NCBI GenBank assembly: GCA_032358165.1
Contig: JAALGY010000020.1
Span: forward strand, 2,108,001-2,172,000
Length of the DNA stretch: 64,000 bases
Direction of reading: 5' to 3'
Origin: Diplosphaera chodatii
Taxonomy: Eukaryota; Chlorophyta; Trebouxiophyceae; Prasiolales; Stichococcaceae
Shown: piece after piece, positions 53,632 through 64,000 of the stretch
Layout of the letters: each line of letters opens with the position of its first letter
How positions within the stretch are numbered: the first letter of the stretch is position 1
Position numbers and translations under genes: made by a program
Notes under the pieces: model-generated
Databases searched by the model: none
What the model saw: only the letters and a program-made list of their open reading frames with translations
Told to the model about the DNA's origin: nothing

Positions 53632-54393
53632 TGCAACGCTGCGTCCTCTGCTGGTGCAAGCGTGATTACGCAGTCAATGCTGTGGAGCGGCCACTGAGTG
53701 GCCCACTGCAGCGTCCTCCAGCCTCAGGTGCGCACAGGGCTGCCGCTGCACGGCTGTTCATGGGATCGATTCGTAATGGCTCGGAGGGGGTTGAAGCCGG
53801 ACGGCCTTCCCAAGCTGTGTGGCACCGTGGGCAGAATGGCAATGCGCCAGGCACCCCACTGACAAGCCGCTCAACGGCCTAAGGAGCTGTGCCTGCAGCT
53901 GTCAAGCCGGCAGGTTGCATCAAGTCACCGACACCCATCAGTACCGCAAAGTCAAGTGCAAACACGGCGAGCAACCTGCAGGAAATCGGGGTGTCAATCT
54001 TGGTGTGTGCCCCTAATCCTGCTGAAGCGCACCTCTGCGCGATGGATACGACACAAGAGTGAATGACGAGGCAGACAGAGTGCAGTATGAGCGACATATC
54101 GAATCACTTCGCACCGCATTGGGGTGTGGTGCTGCGCTGGCATGTTTCGTCCCCATTGTGCTGGGCAGGCTCGCTCGTCCGCCAGTCCGTGATCTGACAG
54201 TGCTACCCTTGCATGTCGGTGAGAAAGCAAGCTACATACACCGCTGACGCTTGGCCGTGGCGCGGCGATGCGGACATGTGCTGAGCTGCAGTCAGTCGTT
54301 CCGGATGTGCAGGTATCGGCCATCGCAATGCGGCAGCTGACCCAGGCTCACGGCACGCGCACCCTCACGTAGAGCTAGCTGTGACCATAGCGG
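53632..54393. other. divergent promoter region
   Basis: Lies between the starts of the signal-anchored protein and the ALKBH gene. No coding segment or repeat recognised. Confidence 0.5.
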
Positions 54394-57300
54394 ATGGGTG
54401 CAACAGGAGAGCAGCTGGCGGAGGCACGCTCAGCCCTCAAGTTCCACCAGGCGAGCCGGCAGCACCTTCGGGGCGAGGCTGCCAACCTCCGCAGGGCGCT
54501 GGACGTCCATGTGAAGGTGAGGGACTGTGCTCCAGCGGCGCCTCAAGTTGCATCCCAGCCTGCAGCCAGGCCATCGCAGCTGTCCTGCACAGCCGCTTGA
54601 CATCTGTTGGCGGCTCGGGTCCTTGACTTCGAAATCATGCGCTGAGGCCTGCTGGTGTCATCTCGCAGCTGACGGAGGAGAAGATTGCAGAGCTGCAAAG
54701 GGGCGCCGAGACTGCTGCACGGCAGGAGGCGGCCGTGCGCCAGTGGCTGCAAGATCCACAGGTGGGTTTTTGATCGTCTGCCATTCAGCTGGCAGCTTTG
54801 ACGAGTGCTGCGCTGGTGATGTTGGTGATGCTGTCACCGAATGAAGTGTTGGATACTCAGCCGAATGACCAAATAAATGCAGGGCCCACCGCCCCATGCT
54901 GGCAACAGCGCACATCCACCTGCAGCCAATGGCGGCGCTGGCGTGGCAAGGCGGCGCTCGGAAGAGGGCGATGATGATGGGGTATGCAGCCCACACTGAC
55001 TGCAGCACACTCTGCACAGTGGACGTCCAGCATAGATGACAAAGCCTTGCCTAAGGCCGATGCAGCAGCTGATATGTGTTGATCCCAGCTCACGAGTGTT
55101 GCTGCAGGCGGAATACTATTCCGATGGCCTGGAGGGCGAGGAGCATGTTGACCACAACACCTCGCCAGGAGGAGATGCACCGCCGCCAGGCACGCTTCCG
55201 GCCAAGCACCCATTGGCCGCCGCCCCTCGGAAAACGTCGGCTGGCACGGCGGCAGGAGCTGTACCGGGACATCAGGCAGACGAGAGGGCGTCACAGGGAG
55301 AGGGGCCGGCGCAGGCGACGCCAGATCAGCCGCCTGCCTTCTTCGTGCCCCGCTCTGTCACCGTCAAGGTGCCAAACCGGGCAGCATGTGCAACAGTGAA
55401 GCATAAGTCAGCACGTCATCCATGGGCGTGCAGTGTGCAACACCAGGCTCTGCTGCCGTCTTGCAGACGGCAGCAGAGCCTGTGACCTCCGAGCTGCATC
55501 TGCCCAGGTGACGCCCTCCTATGCGATCCCCTGGCTGATTTGTACATCAAGCGATGTGCTGCAGGGTGGCCCGGGAGGCAGCAGCACAGGCAGCAGCCCG
55601 CGCTCGGGGCGGCGGGCGCCCGGCGGCGGCGGCCTGTTCGGCGCCGCCTTCGCGGGCGTCGCCAGGGACCGCAACCTGCCAGCACGGCCGCCTGCACGCT
55701 CCGCAAGCAGCGGCCCTGGTGCCGGCGAGGTGAACGTCACAAGTGCCGCCCAGAACGGCAGCGCGGCGGAGACACCGCAGCCGCGGTTGCAGCCCAGCGC
55801 ACGCAGTGGCCCGCCAGGGTTTGCAGACAGCCCGGAAGTAGGAAGCAGGGCAGACGCACAGCCACCCGGAGTCCGCACACATGCCGGCGGCAGGGCGCCT
55901 CCAGGGTTTGATGCCCCGCGGTCCACAAGCCAGCACGATGACCGGTCAGGTGGCGAGCCGCAGGCACGGCCGCCGCCAGGATTTGGCGGCTGGCAGGGCA
56001 GCGGCCGCGGCGGCGGCGGTGGCGGCGGCACCGCGAGCAGCTGGCAGCAACCCGTGCAGCCGCACATGCAGCGCAGGCACCCTGCAGAGGGGCTGCGGAC
56101 AGCAGTGCGTGACGCCACAGGCAACGTCATGGGCATGAGCGGCGGTGCCAATGCCCCATACAGCATACAGTCAGCTGCTCTCAGACGCGGTGACGTTGCT
56201 CCACCTGCTAACGGCAGAGCAGCGTCGCTGGTGCATGATGCGAGGGGCAACATCCCGGGCATGGGCAGCCAAAGGCACGCTCCCGAGGGCATTGGCGGGA
56301 GCAGCCACTCGCTGTCGCCGGGGGCTGAGTCCTTTGCGCCGGACGCAGCTCTCCCCAAACCAGACCGGCCACTGTACCATGCGCAACTGCCAAAGCAGAC
56401 GCCACCACCGCCGCCGCCATCTGCTGTGGCACAGCAGTCACCGCCGCCGCCACCGGGCCTCGCCCAGCAGCACGCTGCGCTGCTGCCTGCCGCTGATCCC
56501 ACAGAGGACGACACGCCAGCTGCGACAGCGGCTCGCAGCGCACAGGCACCGCAGCCAATAGACAGCATTCCTGCTGCTGCGAATGGCACGCCTGGCGGCG
56601 CGAGCGGCCACGGCAGCGGCATGGCAGGCGAGGCGTCCAGCACAGGCGGCGGCAGCATGGACACCAATGATGCGCCACCGCCACACCACAACGGCTTTGG
56701 CGGCGGCCCAGCCCCTGAGGCTGCACAGCAGCAGACAGGGGGCAGTGGAGGGGTGGGCGATGCGACGCCGCCGAAGTCTGCACCTGCCGCAGATGACGCC
56801 ATGGGGCCCGCCAACGATGCAGAGGTGTGCTCGCGTCAAGTCGCATGTGCCGTACCGAACACAGGCAGCCTGTTGTGTGAAGCAGTGCATGTACATTGCT
56901 AGTTTGCCCAGCGCAGATAGAGTGTGAGTGGCACTACGCCAACCACCACTTGGTCCTTCTGCAGCCGCTTCTGACTACAGTCCTGCTGTTGACTGGCAGG
57001 GTGCTTCACCTACCGCACAGCATGATGAAGCGCCTGCAGGCGCGCTGCCAATGCCAGCCATGGCGCAGGCGCGCACCATCACGCATGACCCCTTCGATGG
57101 CGCCGAAGGCGAGTGGGATGCCATGAGCTGGCACCACGGGGACAATGGGACTGCCTGGTCATGTGCATGCTCTCTGCACATGTTTGATGCCGCAGGGTCT
57201 GGCAACCATCTTGCATCCTTTGACCTCAGGGCATGATACCTGTTCTTCTGTCTGCACGCTTGGCGTTTGCCGTTGCCTGACTCAGCAGCTCGTCCTGTTC

Positions 57301-60300
57301 CTGGCAGACGCACTGGCAGGCAAAATGCTCCCAGGTGTTCTGAGCCGAGTTCGTGTGCACCGCAGGTCAACGGCCCACATCGGGGGCATCTGGCGGCTCC
57401 GCAAAGCGCAGCTGGGCAGACGAGATATACGAGGACGCGCCGCTGCCGCCGCTGCCGGGGGCCGACGACTTTCCCAGCCTCGGCGGCGGCAGCGGCGGCG
57501 GCACAGTCGCCGGTGCCTGGGGCAATGCCTCCCAGCTCAAGTCGTCATGTGCGCCTCTGTGCAGACTGGGTTCCCATGGGCTATGCCACCTGTTGGTAGC
57601 CTGTCTCATCACGGCAGCAGCATGCTCAAACAACGCCGTTGGGGATGTGCTGCAATGTTGCAGTGTGATTTGCAGAATGATATGCCACAGCCCTGCCTCG
57701 GTTGCGAGCATGTTTTGGCTGCTACAGCCAAGCATGTTATTGTACTCAGGTCGGCCTCTGGGTTGAGGTCAGAGTGCTGAACAGTCATCATGGTCACCGG
57801 TTGAATGCGCACATGCTTTCAGTGTCCTGTTGACAGCATGGAGAAAGCAGACAGCATGCATAATTGTGCCTAAAGTTGACTGGCCAGTTTTATTTCAATT
57901 CTGGCTCTGCAACAGCATCAGAGTCAGTAGAATTTGCATTCCCAGCTACTGTGTTGTGACGGCAAGCCATTGGGCACATGCCAGCTGTGCATGGCCATGA
58001 CCCTCAGTGCTGCGCTGCAGTGGCGACAGAGGGACCCAGGGCCATGACGCGTCTGGGAGGTTCCAGGCCTGCGCCGCTGACGGACGCAGAGGTCCTGGCG
58101 CTTGAGCACCAGGCGCGGCTGCGCGTCCCCGGCGACGACGCCCCCGACATCGAGCGCCGCAAGCAGGTGAGCGTCCTCACCGTCCGTTTCTGGTACTGTA
58201 GGAATTTCTGGTTCTGTGGACATGTGCCCATGCAATGCACAGCACAAGCATCGTGCAACGATTGTGGACTGCAGGAGGTATGGCGAGGCACCAATGTGAT
58301 GTCCGGTCTGCTGTCAACCCAACCATGCTCTCAAGACGACCTTCAGCACAACTGGCACAGGGCACTGTCCGTGAACTGTGCGCAGGTGGAGGCGATGCGC
58401 AACTTCGAGGGGGAGGAGGTGGTGCGGGGGCGGCGCGCCAACATGCTGGCGGGCCTGGAGCTGCACAGGCAGCTGCTCAGCGGGCCCGAGGAGCGCCAGC
58501 TCATCGAGCACATCCGCTCCTGGGTGGCCGCGGTGAGCCGCACACGACCCTCATGTGCCAGTGCCTGCTCTGTGCAGTCTCGAGCTGCGGAACAAAGCTC
58601 GATGAGCTGCCGCAGCCAGCACGGCTCATCTGCTGGAGCCTGAGCTTGCAGCTGCACCAACCACTGTGCCTACTCGGGTGCGCTCTGCTGCGCGGCAAAG
58701 CGGAGAGGTAGTGTGTGTAGGAGTTATACAGAGTAGCGACCGGTGCATGACCAGCAAGGTGTTGACAGCCCGGGCTCATGGTTGTTGCTGATGGTGCTGC
58801 AGGGCAGGCGGGGGGAGCTGCGGGGGCGCACCTTCAGCGCGCCGCGCAAGTGGATGCCGGGCAAGGGCCGCATCACCTGCCAGTTCGGCTGCTGCTACAA
58901 CTACGCGACCGACGCGCAGGGCCGCCCCAAGGGTACAGTCCACTTTTGAATTTAGAGCCCCCGGCTGCTGTCGGTGCCTGAACAGAACCCATTGCAGATG
59001 GAAGTCTCGATGTGTCGGCAAATTCGGGAAGAGTTCATCTTGTGTTGCAGGCATCATTGCGGAGGAGGTTGTGGAGCCGCTGCCGGCGGTGCTCAAGGCG
59101 CTGTGCCGGCGGCTGGTTCGGTGGCGCATCCTGCCGCCCGACCGCGAGCCCGACACCGCCATCGTCAACGTGTACGACACAGGTGTGCACGCACCACGCA
59201 CCTGCGCCGGCTGCCAAGCCTATCAGCAGCCTGTCACTCAGCTGCCGGCTTCGCAACATTCAGTAGGCAGCATCCACTGGCTACTGTGCTCCCTTTGGAG
59301 GAAGCAGCGCCACTTCAGGTCCTGCCTCGGCACTGTCTGCTGTCCTGACGCTGAACATGGTTTTCCCAATGACACCGCAGGGGACTGCATCCCGCCGCAC
59401 ATCGACCACCACGACTTTGTGCGCCCCTTCGTGACGGTCAGCCTGCAGAGCGAGCAGGAGATCCTGTTCTCGGAGCGCATTGTGTCGCTTGACGCGGGCG
59501 TCTTCAGCGGCAAGTTCAAGATGCCGCTGCCGCCCGGTGAGTGTCCCTGCAACACATGTGATGGGCTGGTATTGATTAGCAACAGAGACATGTACAGGTT
59601 TAGGCGGAAGCAGTGATGCATGAATGTATCTAGCTCAGCTGGTGCGCTGGAGGTGGGTGCTTCCTGCTTCCTCCGGCAGGGTACCACCGCTGCTGGGTGG
59701 GTGTGCATGCTGCTGAGGTCTGCTTCATTCGCCTGTTGACCAAGTCACAACATGCGCTAGCCAGACATCACAAAGTCAGCTTTGTCCACATGCGAAATGC
59801 TGCTGCTTCAGCAGTCACCAAGCAGCTTTAACGGAGCCACTCACATGTCTGCAGTGCGTCCACTCACTTGACAGCTACACACCTGAGCAAGAGCTCATGT
59901 GTGCGGGCTGTCGTCCTTGGCGCCCTGCAGTGCATTGCATGAGCGGCTTCCAGCTGTACACGATGTTGCTCCTTGCCGGCACTCAGATTGCCTATGAGAC
60001 CGGCTGCACGGTCTCGCAGGCTGCCATCGCACCCATTGTGCCTGAGGGCAGGCCTTCCTCCTGCTCCTACTGCATGCTGCCTCCTGCAGCGGCCGCAGCT
60101 GTCCAATACTCATTTTCGCCTATTTTTGCAGGTTCCTGTCTGGTGCTGAAGGGGAATGGCGCGGACATCGCGCAGCACTGCATCCCGCCGGTGTCGCAGC
60201 CGCGCATGTCCATCACGCTGCGCTGCATGGCGCCCAACCATGCTGCACGCGTCGCTACCGAGGTGCGCTTCCCGAACTCAACTGCAGCAGCAATCTGACA

Positions 60301-61008
60301 TCAGCGATGACGGTCATGTGCATCTCCAGCCCTTTGCTCAACGCCTTCAGCTGCTGGATAGCAGTGGGTGGTGACAATACACATCGTATTCTGGAGGTCC
60401 CCTGGCTGACTGCCACTTGTCCTGCTACTTGTTCTGCGACAGGCGAAGGCGGTTCTGGAGGGCGGCGGCACCCTGGTCAACGGCCGGGGCGAGCGCACCC
60501 GGGACGTGCAGGACCTGCCCCGCGGCCCCCGCGCCTGGCTGTCCGGCGCCGACGCGGTGCCGGACAACGACCGCAGGTATTCAATCGAAACCTTTAAAAT
60601 AAAATGAATAATTACTTTTTTCATAATCTAATGTAATTACAAAAATTCCGTGGGTGCCGTGGGCCTTGTGCCACATGGAGGGTGTGGGCTGTGCTGCTTG
60701 ACGAATGCTTGTGGTGCTGTGCACATCATGGAGGTCATGCAGCCAGCAGCAGCAGTAGTCTTTGCTCTGGATGGCACACTGCATCATTGTCATTGTTCAT
60801 GTCACCTAGCATAGGCAGCGACCTCGTTGAACTTTGGACGAATGTTGTTCACTTATGAGCAAAGCGCGCACATGTTGCCTTCTAGCTGATGCCATGGTGA
60901 CCGTGTGCCTGCAGTGGCATGGATGCCGACCGCTGGGCGTCCAGGGCGCCGGACAACAATGGGTGGGGCAACGTGCGCCTCACCGCCGCCAAGCCCCGCC
61001 GCAAGTAG
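54394..61008 (+). CDS. ALKBH9/10-like 2-oxoglutarate/Fe(II) RNA demethylase
   Basis: Family members in plants remove N6-methyl groups from adenosine in mRNA. Exons: 54394-54516, 54669-54761, 54883-54981, 55108-55368, 55467-55506, 55565-56824, 56917-56923, 56965-~57160, 57366-57548, 58021-58165, 58386-58532, 58803-58932, 59051-59182, 59381-59535, 60132-60262, 60443-60575, 60915-61008. The N-terminus has a coiled coil (AELQRGAETAARQEAAVRQW), then a ~420-residue Gly/Pro-rich disordered exon with repeated PPGF and a poly-Pro run, then ADDFPSLGG. The C-terminal part holds the enzyme: GKGRITCQFGCCYNY, PDTAIVNVYDTGDCIPPHID (metal His and Asp in HID), SLQSEQEILF, VLKGNGADIAQHCIPP (second metal His) and RMSITLR (2-oxoglutarate Arg). 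The joints I checked, including 57548/58021, keep frame, so I treat the disordered and catalytic parts as one gene. Two adjacent genes remain possible. Confidence 0.82.
56917..56923 (+). other. candidate 7-base microexon in the ALKBH gene
   Basis: ATAGAGT lies between GCGCAG and GTGAGT. Including it turns the phase-0 end at 56824 into the phase needed at 56965 and yields AEIESASDYSPAVDWQG. Without it the two exons are out of frame. Confidence 0.55.
60576..60655. other. AT-rich island in the last ALKBH intron
   Basis: About 75 bases of AT-rich DNA directly after the splice donor at 60576, in an otherwise GC-rich intron. No coding role seen. Confidence 0.6.
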
Positions 61009-61888
61009 ACGAGCAGCCCCAGGGAATGCTCGCATAATGCGCGCAGTGCCAGCGGTGCAGAACAGGGCGCTTGTGGCAGCGTTCTGTTTTGCGGCCGTCT
61101 TTTGGTCTTTGCCTAGCTTCTGGAACAATTCTGGAACATCTGTTTCGTCTGGCTCCAGTGATGCATCGTGCCTGCTGCAAGTTGAGCACAACCTGTGATC
61201 GAAGGCGCACCCTCTCCGTGGGGCAAGATGGTAAACAACTCGTGGTCCCTTGAATCTTGCAATTGTGGCTAAGCACGGACACGGGCAACCGCATACCCGC
61301 ACAGGACCTATTGTCGCTTGGTAAACAAGTCATGGGTAAAAAGCATGTCTTGCCAATGGTTGCATGGCAGTCTTCAATCAGCTGCCAGCCTGTGAGCACA
61401 CCCACAACCCACGAAAACACCACGTCGGACCGAGTTCAAAGAATCAGACAGATACAGAGAACGCTGCACTACTCTTGTTTCCAACAAAGTGATCTCGCTG
61501 GGTGAATGTACGGCATTATACAAAGGCGGTCATGGTGGTGGTCGTGAAGTGGCGCCAGGAATTGGCGCCACGGCCACACTGCACAATGGAAGTCCGTTGG
61601 CTAATGACAGGACGTGCTGAGGACATCTGAGATCCTGGCTGATATGGTCATCCTACTGAGGTGTGGCCAAGTGTATGCAAAAGCAGGCTGCCAGCCCAGC
61701 TATGGTGTGCTCTCGTCGGAGGCACACTGTCAGCATCCGGCGGCGGCAGCTGCTGTAAGCGCTGCTATGCTGAGAAGCGCACACAGCCCGCGCCTTTCGG
61801 TTTGCTACTGTTCGTGCTTCGTTGGTGCTGCAAGCCTTTGATGCCGCTGCAGCTGCCGTCACCTTCATGCAATTTGCAAGCTGCGCCT
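61009..61888. other. convergent 3' intergenic region
   Basis: Lies between the stops of the ALKBH and SRR1-like genes. No gene or repeat recognised. Confidence 0.5.
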
Positions 61889-64000
61889 CTAGTCCGAGTC
61901 GCAGCCTGCGTCTGGCGCAGCGGCGATGTCAGGCGCAGTCACGATATGGAAGGCGACGTCATTGAAGGCGCCAGTGACCGGGAAATCAGACTCTGGTATC
62001 CTCGTCTCTGCTACAGCACGCGCTCTTGCCAGCGCCAGCGTGCGAGACGGGCGCGATGCAAACACCTGCCGCATGGACCTGACTGCCCACGTCTCCTCGC
62101 ATGTGTACATGCTGTTCCCTGCATCACGACAACACTCACATTGGCTTCTGAGCTGCCCAGGACTGACCTTGAACCAGGCTGCTACATTTGTGCATCCACA
62201 TCACACCAGCTGCATGCCGTCCCGACGTCTGAAGGAAGGCAGCATGGCCAGGACCCTACCAATGATGGCGAAGGATGCCAGCTGTGCTGGCGTCCAGTTG
62301 GCGTCAAGCAGTGCATTGCACAGCTCCGGCTTGCAGTGCGCCAGGTACACCAGGGCGCAGCCGCCGCCCTTGCTGCCGCTGGTAGCGCTGGCGAGCCCTG
62401 CCATTATCACCGGCCGATCGACTGCTGCATTGCTGTGCCCGTTGGGAATGCTGCTGTTCGTGCCACCAAAGGCGCGGCGGCCGTGTTCGTTGCGGGGGAT
62501 GAGTGCGCACCCCATCTCCTGGAGCAGCAGTTTGTCCACCTGCACATCAGTGAGGCAGGGCCTCAGTGAAAGCCGCAGTGGAGGTGAGAGTACGGCTGAG
62601 AGAGTCCGCTTCCACAAGGCATCGTATTAACCACAGAGCGGTTTGCAGGACCCTCCCAAGCCTATGGATGTCACTCCATGTTAGAGGACAGTTCCTGTGA
62701 GCTGCTTGCCTCTGTGAAGGCGGGGTCGTACAGCTGTGGCGGCGTGGCGAGGCGCCGGCCGGCAGCCTCGGCCAGCAGGAGCGTCAGCGCCAGCTGGCAC
62801 CTTGGCACCGGGCCTGCAGCGTGCGCAGTACTTTGCTCATGTGATAACGTGAGACGTCATAGCGAGCATTGGGCTACCAACGGCCACCGATGTTGAAGGG
62901 TCGCCCACCTGACTCAAAGGAGCCGAGGCCATACGCCACCAGTTCGTGAACATCTGCCCAGCGCCACTGCCGCCGCTGGGACGCTGTCGCTCTGCGCTGC
63001 TGTGCTGTGCCGTCAGCCTGCGGCGCCACATCTCCCAGGTGCGTCTTGGCAGGTGCAGCGGGGCTCTCATGGCTATCGGAGTGGGCATGAGCTGCCGCAG
63101 CCCCGTTCTGCAGCCTTGTGTCGGTGGCTGTGTCTCGCGGCGGTGAGCCTGCAGCACCAGCATGCGCATATGGTTGAGGTCACAATATATCGACTGTTGC
63201 GTTAGGCACTTCCCACGCACTCGTGTGTTCCCGGCCAGGCTCGCACCTGCGCTGTCAGTTGCCATGGGGCAGCTGCCAGATGCCTGGTCCACAGCCATGC
63301 TGCCGCTGGCGTCGCTGCCCTCTGCTGCAAGCTGCTCCTGCGACTGCTGCTGCTGCTGCTGTTGCTGCTGCGATGGCGACTCCGCTGCGGTGTTGTCAAC
63401 GTTGGCGCCTTCACCATCACCCCTGAAACCGTTTGGTGTGCTGTGCTCGGCGCCTGCCGGCTGAGCCTCGTCATCGCTATCCCCGCTGCTGGCATGCAGC
63501 GCCGCCATCAGCGCCGCAAAGAAACCGGACGCCTGCACATCCCTCTTGGCCTCCAGTACGCCCCGCTTCAGCGACTCCACCTGCAGCAGTCTTTGTAGGG
63601 TGCTTCAACAGGCGCACCACTGTTTGCCATACAAACATGGCAGCGCAAGAGACGCGCACAGACGTGCACCGCTGCTCATTGCCAGTTGCAGCAATTATGG
63701 AAGAACATTCGAGCATGGATGCCTGACCCGCTCTGCTGGTGTCCTTTCGACCCAGGCCTGCCGCCGTTTTCCCCGGCCGGCACGCCCCTGTACGCCGCCG
63801 CCATGGCCGTTGCAAGTGCCCCAGCCCGGCAGCGGCTCTGGCGGCTCCGCACCCTGCTCTCGCCGCTCCTCGGCGACTGAGCCGTCGCCGGCTGCCTGTG
63901 CTGAGCGCCTGGCTGCGCGGGTGCCCGCCGCAGGGCTGCCACCGGATCTGTCAGACACACAGCCGGGCTGATGGCGCGGCTTGCGTGGCCTGCCGCGGCT
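61889..64000 (-). CDS. SRR1-like protein, 5' partial
   Basis: The SRR1 family is named for Arabidopsis SENSITIVITY TO RED LIGHT REDUCED 1, which affects phytochrome B signalling and the clock. Its biochemical activity is unknown to me. Minus-strand exons: a basic N-terminal exon running off the right edge (to ~63747); 63580-~63235, acidic with a poly-Gln run; ~63040-62910 (WADVHELVAYGLGSFESGG); ~62810-62705 (CQLALTLLLAEAAG, then PQLYDPAFTE); ~62560-62210 (LLQEMGCALIPRNEHGRR, CALVYLAHCKPELCNALLDA, FAIIGRVLAML); and 62110-61889 (ESDFPVTGAFNDVAFHIV). The string YGLGSF...YDPAFTE...NEHGRR...HCKPELCNALL is diagnostic. GTG at 63580 follows an acceptor and is not a start, so translation begins further upstream, possibly outside the window. 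Confidence 0.82.
63331..63373 (-). repeat. CAG/CTG trinucleotide run (poly-Gln)
   Basis: A near-pure CTG run on the plus strand, read on the minus strand as a Gln tract of about nine residues plus neighbours, in the disordered part of the SRR1-like protein. Confidence 0.8.

Noticed and set aside
55519..56814. 431-codon open frame on the minus strand opposite the Gly/Pro-rich ALKBH exon
   Set aside because: It is the GC-rich mirror of a coding exon. The translation is low-complexity Pro/Ala/Cys with no motif, while the plus frame joins its neighbours in phase.

Overview
The window is nuclear DNA from a eukaryote with a GC-rich genome and small, intron-dense genes. Most introns are roughly 100-250 bases, with GTGAGT/GTGCGY-type donors and TGCAG acceptors. 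The gene set (a BEACH/WD40 protein, plant-type NAD formate dehydrogenases, mTERF, an ALKBH9/10-like demethylase, an SRR1-like protein, ENY2) fits a chlorophyte green alga, perhaps a trebouxiophyte. I cannot name the genus. I rebuilt gene models by hand from splice signals and family motifs, so internal exon ends are good to a few bases where frames were checked and approximate elsewhere.

Layout, left to right. A BEACH-WD40 gene enters from the left edge (<1-6698, +). Then come three tandem minus-strand genes of the NAD-dependent formate dehydrogenase (FDH) family: 7221-10825, 11965-16327 and 17196-20943. The first two keep the catalytic residues. The third has lost three of the four classical ones. 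A secreted protein of unknown family follows (21877-24247, -), then a 2.3 kb stretch with no recognisable gene. Next is a divergent histone H4-like gene with introns and a long C-terminal extension (26547-28582, +), the exosome core subunit MTR3/EXOSC6 (29168-30610, -), a membrane-anchored class-3 lipase (31588-34949, +) and an intronless mTERF gene (35547-36800, -). A very long minus-strand gene (about 37821-46498) encodes a prominin-like five-span membrane protein. It is followed by a D-amino-acid oxidase (about 47171-50605, +), ENY2/Sus1 (51301-51917, +), a signal-anchored protein of unknown function (52084-53631, -), an ALKBH9/10-type RNA demethylase with a long disordered N-terminus (54394-61008, +) and an SRR1-like gene running off the right edge (61889->64000, -).

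The genes do not form an operon-like unit. The one real cluster is the FDH array. Themes shared across it and its neighbours are mRNA metabolism (exosome, ALKBH, ENY2) and small-molecule oxidation (FDH, D-amino-acid oxidase). The most unusual observations are: the FDH paralogue without its catalytic Asn, Arg and Gln; a candidate AT-AC intron and 12- and 18-base microexons around the FDH active-site Gln; the extended histone H4-like protein; and the prominin-like protein in an alga.
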